From contig CAKKRE010000016.1 of assembly GCA_919902505.1 (NCBI GenBank), forward strand, positions 186,001-250,000: DNA of 64,000 bases. Reading direction: 5' to 3'. Under the pieces are notes generated by a model. It made no database searches. It saw only the letters and a program-made list of their open reading frames with translations, and was not told the DNA's origin. Both the position numbers and the translations under genes were made by a program. Every line of letters begins with the position of its first letter. Within the stretch, counting starts at the first letter, position 1. The stretch is from Nitrospiraceae bacterium (GTDB lineage Bacteria; Nitrospirota; Nitrospiria; Nitrospirales; Nitrospiraceae). This document shows positions 44,518 through 53,300 of this stretch, one piece after another.

Positions 44518-45396
44518 TTAAAACGAGGGAGAATAATCAGGTTGTTTAGCCTGGGGGGTTGATTGTCCGACCGGTGCCGCTGCTGGGACAGGCTGTGCCC
44601 CCGGGGCAACGGTACGATGCGCCGTATAAATCGCCAATCCGGTAAACAGCATTCCTCCGACCAAATTTCCCAACGTCACCGGAATCTGATTCCAGAGCCA
44701 CCAGGTCGAGACACTGACATTCGCGCCCAGCACCATGCCGACGGGAATCAGGAACATATTGACGACCGCATGCTCGAATCCTTGAGAAAAGAACAGCAAG
44801 GTGGGACCCCAGATGGCGAGGATTTTCCCGGAGAAGGACGTCGACATAAATGCCGCGACGACCGCCAGGCTGACCATCCAGTTGCACAACATGCCCTTAG
44901 TGAAGGCCGCAAGGAGGCCCGCCGCGCCATGCGACGCGTAATAGTTGGTTTTTGCCTCGGCAATCGCAATAAGCTTGGTGCCGATCGCATTGATCTGGGC
45001 GTCTCCTGCGGTGGTCAGGGCGATTGTGAACAACCCTGCATACAAGACGCTGCCCAGGAGATTGCCTAAAAACACCCAGCCCATGTTTGCCACCACATGA
45101 CGGAGGCCGGAATTCTTCTGGCCATCGGCCACCGCGACGGGGAGAAGCGCAAAACTTCCCGTAATAATCTCGGCGCCGAGCAAAATCGCCAGGGCCAGGC
45201 CGAACGGAAACAGCAAACTCCCGATGATCCAATAGCCGGTTTCAACCGCGACCGTCACCGCCATGCTGGTTCCGATTCCCAGATAGGCGCCGGCCAGCAT
45301 GCCGCGAAGTATCAATTGGCGAGGTGGCAAACTCAGCTTCAATGCGCCGCCGGCCAGCATACTGTCCACTACGCCGTATGGCTTCACATAGTCCAT
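44518..45396 (-). CDS. Formate/nitrite transporter (FNT) channel
   Basis: The ATG at 45396 has AAGGAGG 6 nt upstream (292 aa); an earlier start at 45456 is unlikely. Six hydrophobic segments and FNT blocks such as LILRGMLAGAYLGIGTSMAV, GAEIITGSFALLPV, NWMVSLAVVAAF and NMFLIPVGMVLGANVSVSTW are visible. FNT channels pass nitrite or formate across the inner membrane. In a nitrite oxidiser with nxrA 16 kb away, nitrite uptake or efflux is the likely role. It leads a run into emrB and has a sigma-54 promoter 84 nt upstream. Confidence 0.9.
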   Translation of the reverse strand: MDYVKPYGVVDSMLAGGALKLSLPPRQLILRGMLAGAYLGIGTSMAVTVAVETGYWIIGSLLFPFGLALAILLGAEIITGSFALLPVAVADGQKNSGLRHVVANMGWVFLGNLLGSVLYAGLFTIALTTAGDAQINAIGTKLIAIAEAKTNYYASHGAAGLLAAFTKGMLCNWMVSLAVVAAFMSTSFSGKILAIWGPTLLFFSQGFEHAVVNMFLIPVGMVLGANVSVSTWWLWNQIPVTLGNLVGGMLFTGLAIYTAHRTVAPGAQPVPAAAPVGQSTPQAKQPDYSPSF

Positions 45397-45479
45397 CACA
45401 TCCTCCTTGTTCGGTTCGCCGACCATCACTCGTCGCGCGATGCGTGGCACGGTCACGGAGATCCTTCTGTCACACGTTG

Positions 45480-45495
45480 AGCAAAGCGCGTGCCT
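45480..45495 (-). promoter_or_regulatory. Sigma-54 promoter for FNT channel operon
   Basis: On the minus strand AGGCACGCGCTTTGCT matches the -24/-12 consensus TGGCACG-N4-TTGCW at every position but the first, with exact GG-N10-GC spacing. It lies 84-99 nt upstream of the FNT start. Transcription should begin about 12 nt downstream, near 45469. A sigma-54 activator gene lies divergently 2.3 kb away. Confidence 0.75.
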
Positions 45496-45806
45496 TAGCG
45501 TTTTTCACCCCTCTGTACCGCTCTGAGACAGATGGGGAAGATCGTTCGTCGCCGCCTGGGCCGGATCCGGATCATCCGCCCCCTTGAGGAACTTCATCAA
45601 TACGGGCGAGATCGCACAGGCGCACGGTGCGAAACCGCTCATTTCGCATCCCGCCGCAGGAACTTCATGCGGAACAGAGACCGGCACCCGCTGAAGGCAA
45701 GGGGATTTCTCCGGAGAGGCGCGTTTTGTGACAGGACGGATCAGGCGGCAAAGTTGCACACAGACAAGCGCACAGACTACGATATCGTCGGAGATGAAGA
45801 CCGCCC

Positions 45807-47762
45807 TTGAGTGACCTGCTCAGCAATCTGCCCATTGCCCGCAAGTTGTTTCTTGCGTCGGTGATTCCTGCGCTCACTGTTCTGCTCCTCAGCGTCTTGA
45901 CCTACCGCAGCGTCACGACGTTCTCCGACGACGAAGGCCAGTTGAACGACATCTATTACTCTCAGCGATTGGCGTCGGAATACCTACGACTCGTCGTCGA
46001 CCTTGAAACAGGATTCCGGGGCTTCGTACTGACGAGCCAGGAACATTATCTGTTCCCCTATCGAACCGCCCAAGACCATGTGCTGAACATCGGCCGGACG
46101 CTGGAAGCGCAGGTCTCCGCCTATGACGATCAACGCGCGCTGATCACCTCCATCCAACAACTGGTCAAGCAGTTCATCGATGAAAAGGAAACGCTGATCG
46201 AAGCCGTGAAGGCCGAGCATCCCGACGAGGCGCGACGCTACATCGAGGAGGGCAAAGGGCGGACGCTGATGTTGACGATCCGGCAGGACATGGGGCGGTT
46301 CGAGCATCTCGCGCAGGCCGCGCTGAACAGCAAGCTCGCGAAAATCGCCCAGGATTGGGACGAGATGCTGATGACCATTCTGGGCGGCGGCCTCTTCGCG
46401 TTGATCTGCATGGTGGCAGCCTTGCACCTCATCGCCCACTCCATCACAACGCCGCTGGAGCGCCTGGCCAGGGCGGTGGTGGCGTCGGACAGCAATCCGA
46501 TTCCGCAGGTTCCGGTGATGACAAGAACGGATGAAATCGGCAATCTATCCCGTGTCATGCACGCCATGAGTTCGGCCATCCATTCCCACATTGCGGCGTT
46601 ACAACTGTCGGAAGCCAACCTGCGCCGGCTCAACCAGGATCTGGCCGGTTCGGAAGCCAAGTATCGCAGTATCGTCGACCACGCCCCCTTCGGCATCTTC
46701 ACCACGCGCGGCATGACCCTCGTGTTCAGCAATCGGTACAACAGCCTCCTCGCAGGACTCGATCCGAGTGAAGAAAAAGATCCTGAGGCGGTCCGGCGCG
46801 CCATCCACCCGGAGGACCGGGAGCGGGTCATCGAGGAATTCGCGCAGGCGGTGACGGAGGGGCAACCCTATGAAACGGTCTTCCGGTTTCTCCATGCGGA
46901 CGGCACGGTCAGAAAAGTCTTGAGCCGACGCATCCCGATTCGCGATCATTCCGGAGAGGTCGTCATGTACCAGGGGTTCAACGTGGACATCACGACCCTC
47001 GATCTCATGCAATCGCGACTGCGGCGGGCCGAGCGACTGGCCACACTCGGGCAGGTGGCCGCAGGCATCGCGCACGAAATCAGAAACCCGCTCGTCGGCA
47101 TCGGCTCGACCACGTCCCTCCTGCTCGACGACACCGATCCAGCCGATGCGCGCCGCCCCGATCTGGCCGTCATTCTGCAGGAGACCAAACGCCTCGATCG
47201 GATCGTGAACCAGATCATCGACTATGCCCGCCCCCGTGAGATCGTGGCGTTCGCTTTCGACATGGCACAGCTGGTGCAAGAGGTGATGAAGGTCTTGGAT
47301 GAGCCGCTCACGCGCAAACAGGTGACCATCCGTCTCTCGGCGCCGGACTCCCCCTACACCATTCAGGCCGATCGCGATCAACTGAAACAAGTGCTGCTCA
47401 ACGTCCTGCAGAACGCGATCGAAGCCAGCCCCTCCGGCGGGACTATCGCCGTCACCCTGACCCAGCAGGCTCGCGGTGTGGAACCGGGGCTGGAGGTCGC
47501 CGTCGCGGATCGGGGAGTCGGGATCAGCCCCACCCACCTCCCGCATGTGTTCGAACCGTTTTTCACCAGCGGCAAACCGCGAGGGACAGGATTAGGACTT
47601 GCCATCTGCCGCAACATTCTCGAAGCACACGGCGGAGACATTGCGCTGGACAGTGAAGCGGGACGCGGCACCACGGTGCGCGTCTGGGCCCCCTTACGAC
47701 AACTGCCACCACGAATGCAGGAAGAGGAACAGCATGCAGGCCACGATCTACGTCACGGATGA
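45807..47762 (+). CDS. Membrane sensor histidine kinase (CHASE3-HAMP-PAS-HisKA)
   Basis: The frame opens with TTG (GGAG about 13 nt upstream). The 651-aa protein has two membrane spans (12-34 and about 188-211) around a periplasmic CHASE3-like domain (DLETGFRGFVLTSQEHYLFPYR). A HAMP linker (about 210-265), a PAS domain (about 283-400), the phospho-acceptor H423 (GIAHEIRNPL) and an ATPase domain with NVLQNAIEAS, DRGVGI and GTGLGLAI follow. It overlaps the NtrC-type regulator gene by 29 nt and is its likely partner. Confidence 0.9.
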   Translation: MSDLLSNLPIARKLFLASVIPALTVLLLSVLTYRSVTTFSDDEGQLNDIYYSQRLASEYLRLVVDLETGFRGFVLTSQEHYLFPYRTAQDHVLNIGRTLEAQVSAYDDQRALITSIQQLVKQFIDEKETLIEAVKAEHPDEARRYIEEGKGRTLMLTIRQDMGRFEHLAQAALNSKLAKIAQDWDEMLMTILGGGLFALICMVAALHLIAHSITTPLERLARAVVASDSNPIPQVPVMTRTDEIGNLSRVMHAMSSAIHSHIAALQLSEANLRRLNQDLAGSEAKYRSIVDHAPFGIFTTRGMTLVFSNRYNSLLAGLDPSEEKDPEAVRRAIHPEDRERVIEEFAQAVTEGQPYETVFRFLHADGTVRKVLSRRIPIRDHSGEVVMYQGFNVDITTLDLMQSRLRRAERLATLGQVAAGIAHEIRNPLVGIGSTTSLLLDDTDPADARRPDLAVILQETKRLDRIVNQIIDYARPREIVAFAFDMAQLVQEVMKVLDEPLTRKQVTIRLSAPDSPYTIQADRDQLKQVLLNVLQNAIEASPSGGTIAVTLTQQARGVEPGLEVAVADRGVGISPTHLPHVFEPFFTSGKPRGTGLGLAICRNILEAHGGDIALDSEAGRGTTVRVWAPLRQLPPRMQEEEQHAGHDLRHG

Positions 47763-49125
47763 CGAACCAGCCATTCGATCCGCCATCGTCAAACGCCTGT
47801 CGCGGCGCCACCACACCGTGACCGGCTTCGAATCCGGCGAGGACTTGATCCGCGCCGTCACGCAACACGTGCCCGACCTGGTTCTGCTGGACTTGAAGAT
47901 GCCCGGCATGGGAGGCGTCGACACGCTCCGGCAGCTCCGTCCGATCGCTCCCCAGGCGCTGATCATTATGTTGACGGCCTATGGCACCGTGGAAGATGCG
48001 GTCGAAGCGATGCGGCTGGGCGCCTACGATTTCCTGATCAAATCGGTCGACCTCGCCGGTGTCGACCCCGTCGTCGATCGCGCGATCGAATTCCTCACCC
48101 TGCGCCACCGGGTCGAATTTTCGCTCGAAGACCAGAACAGCCCGTACGCGCTCTCCAACATCGACGCCCGTAGTCCGGCGATGCAGCTCCTGCTCGGCCA
48201 GGTTCGGGATGTGGCGGAGAACGCCAAATCCACCGTGCTGCTCCAAGGCGAAACGGGCACCGGCAAGGAGTTCCTCGCGCGGGTCATTCATTGCAATAGC
48301 CCGCGCGCGTCCGGCCCCTTCGTCGCGGTGAACTGCACGGCCATTCCGAAGGATCTCTTTGAAAGCGAGCTGTTCGGACACGAGCGGGGCGCCTTCACCG
48401 GCGCCCATCAGCGCAAACGCGGGCTGCTGGAGAAGGCCGAAGGCGGCACGTTATTTCTGGACGAAATCGGCGACCTGGACCCGGCCATGCAAGCGAAGCT
48501 GCTCCGCGTACTGCAGGAACGCATGTTCAGGCGCGTGGGCGGCACGGAAGACCTCTCCGTAGACTTCCGCTTGATGACCGCCACCAATCGCGACCTCAAG
48601 AAAGACACCGCGCGCGGCAGCTTCCGGGAAGATCTCTTCTTTCGCCTGAACGTGGTGACCTTCGAACTCCCGCCCCTGCGCGTGCGCACGGAGGATATTC
48701 TCCCGCTTTCCATGCAAGCCATGCTGCGATTCGGCAAAGAGTTCGGCAAGGAGGTCGTCGACATCGAACCCGAAGCGCAAGAACTCCTTCAGCGGTACAG
48801 CTATCCGGGCAATATTCGCGAACTCCAGAACATCATCGAGCGCGCCATGATTCTCTGCCACGACAAAACCTTGACCGCCGGCTGCCTCCCGCGCGAATTG
48901 CGCGAGCAGGCCCCGCACATCTCCGTGGCCATGGCGCAAGGCGAGCACCCCTCCCTTCGCATTGAGATGGTGCTGGGACAACAGACGCTGGCCGATATCG
49001 AGTCGGCCCTGATCGAGGAAGTCGTGCGCCTCTCGGATCACAACAAGACCCTGGCCGCCAAACATCTTGGATTGACGCGATTCGCCCTGGATCGGCGCCT
49101 CAAGAAGCAAATGGAACAGGACTGA
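47734..49125 (+). CDS. NtrC-family sigma-54-dependent response regulator
   Basis: The ATG at 47734 (463 aa) is preferred to an upstream frame start. It has a receiver domain with D53 (LLDLKMPGM), an AAA+ domain with Walker A GETGTGKE and the sigma-54 contact loop ERGAFTGAHQR, and a Fis-type helix-turn-helix (NKTLAAKHLGLTRFALDRRL). It activates promoters of the -24/-12 kind. The sigma-54 promoter before the divergent FNT gene is the obvious candidate target. Confidence 0.92.
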   Translation: MQATIYVTDDEPAIRSAIVKRLSRRHHTVTGFESGEDLIRAVTQHVPDLVLLDLKMPGMGGVDTLRQLRPIAPQALIIMLTAYGTVEDAVEAMRLGAYDFLIKSVDLAGVDPVVDRAIEFLTLRHRVEFSLEDQNSPYALSNIDARSPAMQLLLGQVRDVAENAKSTVLLQGETGTGKEFLARVIHCNSPRASGPFVAVNCTAIPKDLFESELFGHERGAFTGAHQRKRGLLEKAEGGTLFLDEIGDLDPAMQAKLLRVLQERMFRRVGGTEDLSVDFRLMTATNRDLKKDTARGSFREDLFFRLNVVTFELPPLRVRTEDILPLSMQAMLRFGKEFGKEVVDIEPEAQELLQRYSYPGNIRELQNIIERAMILCHDKTLTAGCLPRELREQAPHISVAMAQGEHPSLRIEMVLGQQTLADIESALIEEVVRLSDHNKTLAAKHLGLTRFALDRRLKKQMEQD

Positions 49126-49207
49126 GCATGCAGGCGGCAGGGAGTGCATTCCGGGGTTGAACCGCGCCACTCGGGAACGGATAATGGGCACATGAATCAG
49201 GCAGGCG

Positions 49208-50350
49208 ATGGCCGGCAATCATAAGAGCTGGATTCTCCCAGGCATCGTCGGATTGACCTGCGGCCTCTTTGCGCTCGATCTGTTTATGCCGCTCGGAGTC
49301 GCCATCGGTGCGCTCTACGCGGGGATCGTGCTGCTCGCATCATTCTCCACGAATCCGCGACTTCCGCTGCTCACCGCCGCCTGCGCCACAGGGCTGCTCA
49401 TCGTGGGGGCCGTGGCGGGGCCTCGCTTGAGCAGCATTCCGCTGTGGGTGGGCGTCACCAATGCCTCTCTCGGTCTCGTCGTCGTCTGGATCTCGGCCGT
49501 GCTGCTGCGACAACGGCATCATGCGGAGATTCGACTCCGCCAGGCGAAAGACGAACTCGAAGCGCGGGTCGCCGCCCGCACCAGCGAACTGGCCGACGTA
49601 AACCGCACCCTGCTGCATGAAATCTCTGAACACGTCGAGACGGAAGAGTCCCTGCGCGCCAGTGAACACGATCTCGCCACCAGCCGGCAGGAGTTGCGGG
49701 ATCTGGCAGCCCGTCTGCTCACAGTCCAGGAAGAGGAACGCCGTCGCATCTCCAGAGATCTCCATGACGATATCAACCAGCGTCTGGCCATGCTGGTCGT
49801 CCAAGCCGAATCATTGGAAAGCACCCTCCCCCCCTCGGCGAGCGACTGCAGCAAAGAACTGCGCTCGATCCAGGATCGGCTCACCGAGCTCTCGGACGAT
49901 GTGCGCCATCTGGCCTACCAGTTTCATCCGTCCATTCTGGACGACCTGGGACTGACCGTCGCCTTGCAGCGCCTGGTCGATGAATGTGCGACACGCGCGA
50001 GCCTTCAAGGCACGTTCGAGGCGTCGCCCCCGCCGCCGGCCATGCCGCAAACCATTTCCACCTGTCTCTACCGCATTGCCCAGGAGAGTCTGGCGAATGT
50101 GATGAAACATGCGCAGGCGAACAAGGTAATCGTTTCCCTCGCCTCGACGGCCGATGCCATCACGCTCACCGTGCAGGATGACGGAGTCGGTTTTGACATG
50201 CAGCAACTGGCGAACAGCCATCGCGGTCTCGGACTGATCAGCATGGCGGAGCGCCTCCGCCTGGTCCGCGGCACCGTCACCATCGATTCGATCCCTCACC
50301 AGGGCACGCGCCTCTCTATCAAAGTTCCGCACGTGGAGGTTCCCGTATGA
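49208..50350 (+). CDS. NarX/DegS-type sensor histidine kinase
   Basis: The 380-aa protein has three to four N-terminal hydrophobic segments (MASE-like, residues 9-100), a coiled coil, and a HisKA_3 domain with H186 in RRRISRDLHDDINQRLAML. The ATPase domain (LYRIAQESLANVMKHAQANKV, DDGVGFD, GLGLISMAERL) is typical of kinases that pair with LuxR/NarL-type regulators. It overlaps the regulator gene by 4 nt (ATGA). Confidence 0.9.
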   Translation: MAGNHKSWILPGIVGLTCGLFALDLFMPLGVAIGALYAGIVLLASFSTNPRLPLLTAACATGLLIVGAVAGPRLSSIPLWVGVTNASLGLVVVWISAVLLRQRHHAEIRLRQAKDELEARVAARTSELADVNRTLLHEISEHVETEESLRASEHDLATSRQELRDLAARLLTVQEEERRRISRDLHDDINQRLAMLVVQAESLESTLPPSASDCSKELRSIQDRLTELSDDVRHLAYQFHPSILDDLGLTVALQRLVDECATRASLQGTFEASPPPPAMPQTISTCLYRIAQESLANVMKHAQANKVIVSLASTADAITLTVQDDGVGFDMQQLANSHRGLGLISMAERLRLVRGTVTIDSIPHQGTRLSIKVPHVEVPV

Positions 50351-50991
50351 CCACGCCCCCTCGAGTATTGCTGGCCGACGACCATACGTTGGTGCTGGAA
50401 GGATTCCGGCGAATCGTGGAACAACGTTGTGAGGTCGTGGGGGCGGTCGAAGACGGCCGCGCGCTCCTCGACGCGGCCACGCGGCTGCGCCCCGACTTGA
50501 TCCTGCTGGATATCTCCATGCCGTTATTAAATGGAGTCGATGCCGCGCGCCAATTAAAGAAGCTGCTGCCCAACGTGAAACTCATCTTCGTCACCATGCA
50601 TGCGGACCCGGCCTATGTGAGCGAGGCCTTCAAGGCCGGGGCATCAGCCTACCTGCTCAAACGATCCGCGGCCAGAGAACTGGAGCAAGCCATCGACTCC
50701 GTCTTGAAAGGACAGTATTTCGTCACCTCCCTGCTGACCAAGGATCTCGTCACAACCCTCTCCGCAGGGCAGGCCGGCCTATTCGCACAACGGCAGGACC
50801 TGACGCCGCGCCAGCGGGAAGTGCTGCAGCTCATTGCCGAGGGGCGCACCATCAAGGAGATCGCTTCACTGCTGAATATCTCTCCCAAAACCGTCGAGTT
50901 TCACAAAGCCCAGATCATTTTTCATCTCAACCTCCGCACCACCGCAGAATTGACGAAGTACGCGCTGGCGCATGGGCTGACCTCGGCTTAA
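50347..50991 (+). CDS. NarL/FixJ-type response regulator
   Basis: The 214-aa protein has a receiver domain with D11-D12 and phospho-acceptor D55 (LILLDISMPLL) and a C-terminal LuxR-type HTH (LTPRQREVLQLIAEGRTIKEIASLLNISPKTVEFHKAQI). It works with the overlapping kinase. No target promoter is identifiable by eye. Confidence 0.92.
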   Translation: MTTPPRVLLADDHTLVLEGFRRIVEQRCEVVGAVEDGRALLDAATRLRPDLILLDISMPLLNGVDAARQLKKLLPNVKLIFVTMHADPAYVSEAFKAGASAYLLKRSAARELEQAIDSVLKGQYFVTSLLTKDLVTTLSAGQAGLFAQRQDLTPRQREVLQLIAEGRTIKEIASLLNISPKTVEFHKAQIIFHLNLRTTAELTKYALAHGLTSA

Positions 50992-51188
50992 TTCTCGACA
51001 AGGTCAGTCCCCCCATTTCCTGCCACCCGACCCATCGCAGATGAGCGACTCGGGACATTTCAGCTCCGACCTAGGATATCGCCTAGTTGTCTTGCCTCTG
51101 CTCATTCGTTATCCTGCGCGTATATGTTTCGCCGTTCTCCATGCCCATCCGTCTTGTTGGCTCGATACGGTCGAAGGAGGTCTGGACG

Positions 51189-51398
51189 ATGGACTCCGCA
51201 GCCACACAATGCCAGGTTTGCTGGCGAGTGCGGGATAACAGGACCGAAGCAAGCTCCAGTGCGGTATGGTCAGACCTGCAGACGTTCATGGACAATCACG
51301 ATGTAACATCGCATGGCCCCAGCTTTTCCGAAGGGTATTGCCCCCAGTGCACCACCTTGTATCATCGACTCACGCAAGAACATCTCTACGACGCATAA
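51189..51398 (+). CDS. Small cysteine-pair protein (zinc-ribbon-like)
   Basis: The ATG at 51189 has GAAGGAGG 8 nt upstream (69 aa). CQVC near the N-terminus and CPQC near the C-terminus (SEGYCPQCTTLYHRLTQEHL) could bind one zinc. No family is known to me. It is similar in style, not sequence, to the 41-aa zinc-ribbon micro-ORF. Confidence 0.6.
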   Translation: MDSAATQCQVCWRVRDNRTEASSSAVWSDLQTFMDNHDVTSHGPSFSEGYCPQCTTLYHRLTQEHLYDA

Positions 51399-51854
51399 CA
51401 GATCCATACCCGACACGACCAGGCGCCGATCCAAGGTGGGTGAGCCGTAGCCGCGTTGTCGTCCGGTCTTTACGAAGAATTCGTCCATTGCCTGCTCCAG
51501 GAGAGCGACAATGGATCAGTGACAGAGGAATGCCCGCAATCAGATGCATCGGACCATACATTCGACCTGTTCGCCAGGCCGGCTCCATCGAACCGCACAG
51601 TGCTGGACTCGCTTCATCGCAAGTCATTGGGAGACCCCTCCTACACCACACAGACTGTACTCTCACTGGACTCACCGGCCTGGCATCTATCCCTGCCCTC
51701 TCCGCACTGTAGCTCGCGACACAGGCTCTGGCGCGCTTGATCGACTTCGCTCCGGGAAGGTGCTACGTTGTTTGAAGCAGGACAACGGACATCGCGCGGT
51801 CATGACGCACCGTTCAGTGCCGGGCACAGTTCTGCGGAGGGAGGAAGTGCGACG
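51399..51854. other. Non-coding gap before metal efflux operon
   Basis: About 455 bp without a convincing gene; short frames have non-ATG starts and no family resemblance. The promoter of the RND operon should lie in its last 100 bp, but no clear -35/-10 pair stands out. Confidence 0.35.
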
Positions 51855-53300
51855 ATGAACTACGCAGGTCGACGCGGACCGATTCAGGAGCCGCAGCAGC
51901 AATCAGAGGCCGGAGAAGGCCGGGCATGTGGACCACAGCCCGGCGCGGTCTCCATTCCTCAACAATCCATGCCATGGAGCGAACGACCGGCGCCGACGCG
52001 CAGACGCAACGCGAGAATCGCCGCTTTCGCGCTCCTCGCGTGTCTATTCGTCGTGCCCTCGAGTCCAATCTCCAGCCTGGCAGCCTCGGCATCAACCACT
52101 CCGTCCCCGGCGGCGCCGGAGCCGGTCTATTCGCTGGATGCCGTGCTGAATTTCGCGTTGACGCGAAACCCCACCGTCGCCAGCGCGGAAGGGACCATCG
52201 ATCAAAATCGTGGGCAACAGGTGGCCGCGTACACCTATCTCAACCCCTCGGTCAGCGCCAACAGCGGCGTCGGCAGGATGCGCGACCTGGGACTCTTCGA
52301 TCCGGCGGTGCGCGAGCGGGTGACAGAATTCAATCTCAGCGTCGGACAGCCGATCGAGTGGCCGTCAAAACGCGCGGCACGCCAGCGTGCCAGCGAAGCC
52401 GGCGTAGCCGCCGCCTCGGCCGGACTGGCGGAGACCCAGCTGAATTTAGTCGCCGACGTCAAGGTCGCCTTTTACGATCTTCTCCTGGCTCAGCGCGCGC
52501 TGATCCTCGCACAGCAGAATCTGGCCACCGTAGAGGATGTCGATAAGGCGGTCCGGACCAGGGTACGCCTGGGGGAGAGTCCGCAGTTCGAAGCGATTCG
52601 CTCCGGAGTGGAAGTGTTGAAAGCCAACCAGTCGGTCACCAGAGCGGCCAATCGAGTGCGGGTCAATCGGGTGATGCTCGACACCCTGACGGCCGGGTCA
52701 CTCGGCCCCATGTATGCCATCGACGGGCAACTCCACCGTGTGGGCCCGGGATTCGGCATCGACATTCTGACCGAACGCGCGCTCACCCAACATCCGACGA
52801 TCGTGCGCCTGCGCAAGTCGGTCGAACAGGCCGACCATAGCCTGGAATTCGAGCGTCAAGCCCGCGTGCCCAATATCACAATCGGAGGCAGCTACTGGCG
52901 GGAAATCGGTCGGGAAGCCTTCACCGGTGGCCTCACATTCCCCACCCCCGTGTGGGATCGGCGGCAGGGTGAAATCATCTCGGCCTTCGGAAGCAAACGG
53001 AAAGGCGAAGCTGAATTTCTTCGTGCGCGAAATGAACTCATCCGGAACGTCAGCCAGCATTTCCAGGATGCGAAAACGACTGCCGATATGATCGAGGTCT
53101 ATGAAAAGGGTCTTTTGAAACAGGCCGATGAGGCGCTTCGAATCGCGAAGTTCAGCTTCCAGCAGGGGGCCTCCAGCCTCATCGAGGTACTCGACGCCCA
53201 ACGCGTGCAGCGTCAGATTTTGCTAGACTATGCGCAGGCCCAGTTCGATCTCTCCATGTCACTCGCGCTCCTGGAACGCGCCGTGGGAGGCGCTCTGTAA
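51855..53300 (+). CDS. CzcC/CusC-type outer membrane efflux protein
   Basis: The ATG at 51855 follows GGAGGGAGG (481 aa). The N-terminal 45 residues precede a hydrophobic stretch (IAAFALLACLFVVPSSPIS), an unusually long signal region. The TolC-family core follows (LDAVLNFALTRNPTVASAEG, coiled coils, QQGASSLIEVLDAQRVQRQ). It is the outer-membrane part of the RND pump; its stop overlaps the adaptor's start. Confidence 0.88.
   Translation: MNYAGRRGPIQEPQQQSEAGEGRACGPQPGAVSIPQQSMPWSERPAPTRRRNARIAAFALLACLFVVPSSPISSLAASASTTPSPAAPEPVYSLDAVLNFALTRNPTVASAEGTIDQNRGQQVAAYTYLNPSVSANSGVGRMRDLGLFDPAVRERVTEFNLSVGQPIEWPSKRAARQRASEAGVAAASAGLAETQLNLVADVKVAFYDLLLAQRALILAQQNLATVEDVDKAVRTRVRLGESPQFEAIRSGVEVLKANQSVTRAANRVRVNRVMLDTLTAGSLGPMYAIDGQLHRVGPGFGIDILTERALTQHPTIVRLRKSVEQADHSLEFERQARVPNITIGGSYWREIGREAFTGGLTFPTPVWDRRQGEIISAFGSKRKGEAEFLRARNELIRNVSQHFQDAKTTADMIEVYEKGLLKQADEALRIAKFSFQQGASSLIEVLDAQRVQRQILLDYAQAQFDLSMSLALLERAVGGAL

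Noticed and set aside
51456-51740. 94-codon plus-strand frame before the metal efflux operon
   Set aside because: TTG start, no ribosome site and no family resemblance.
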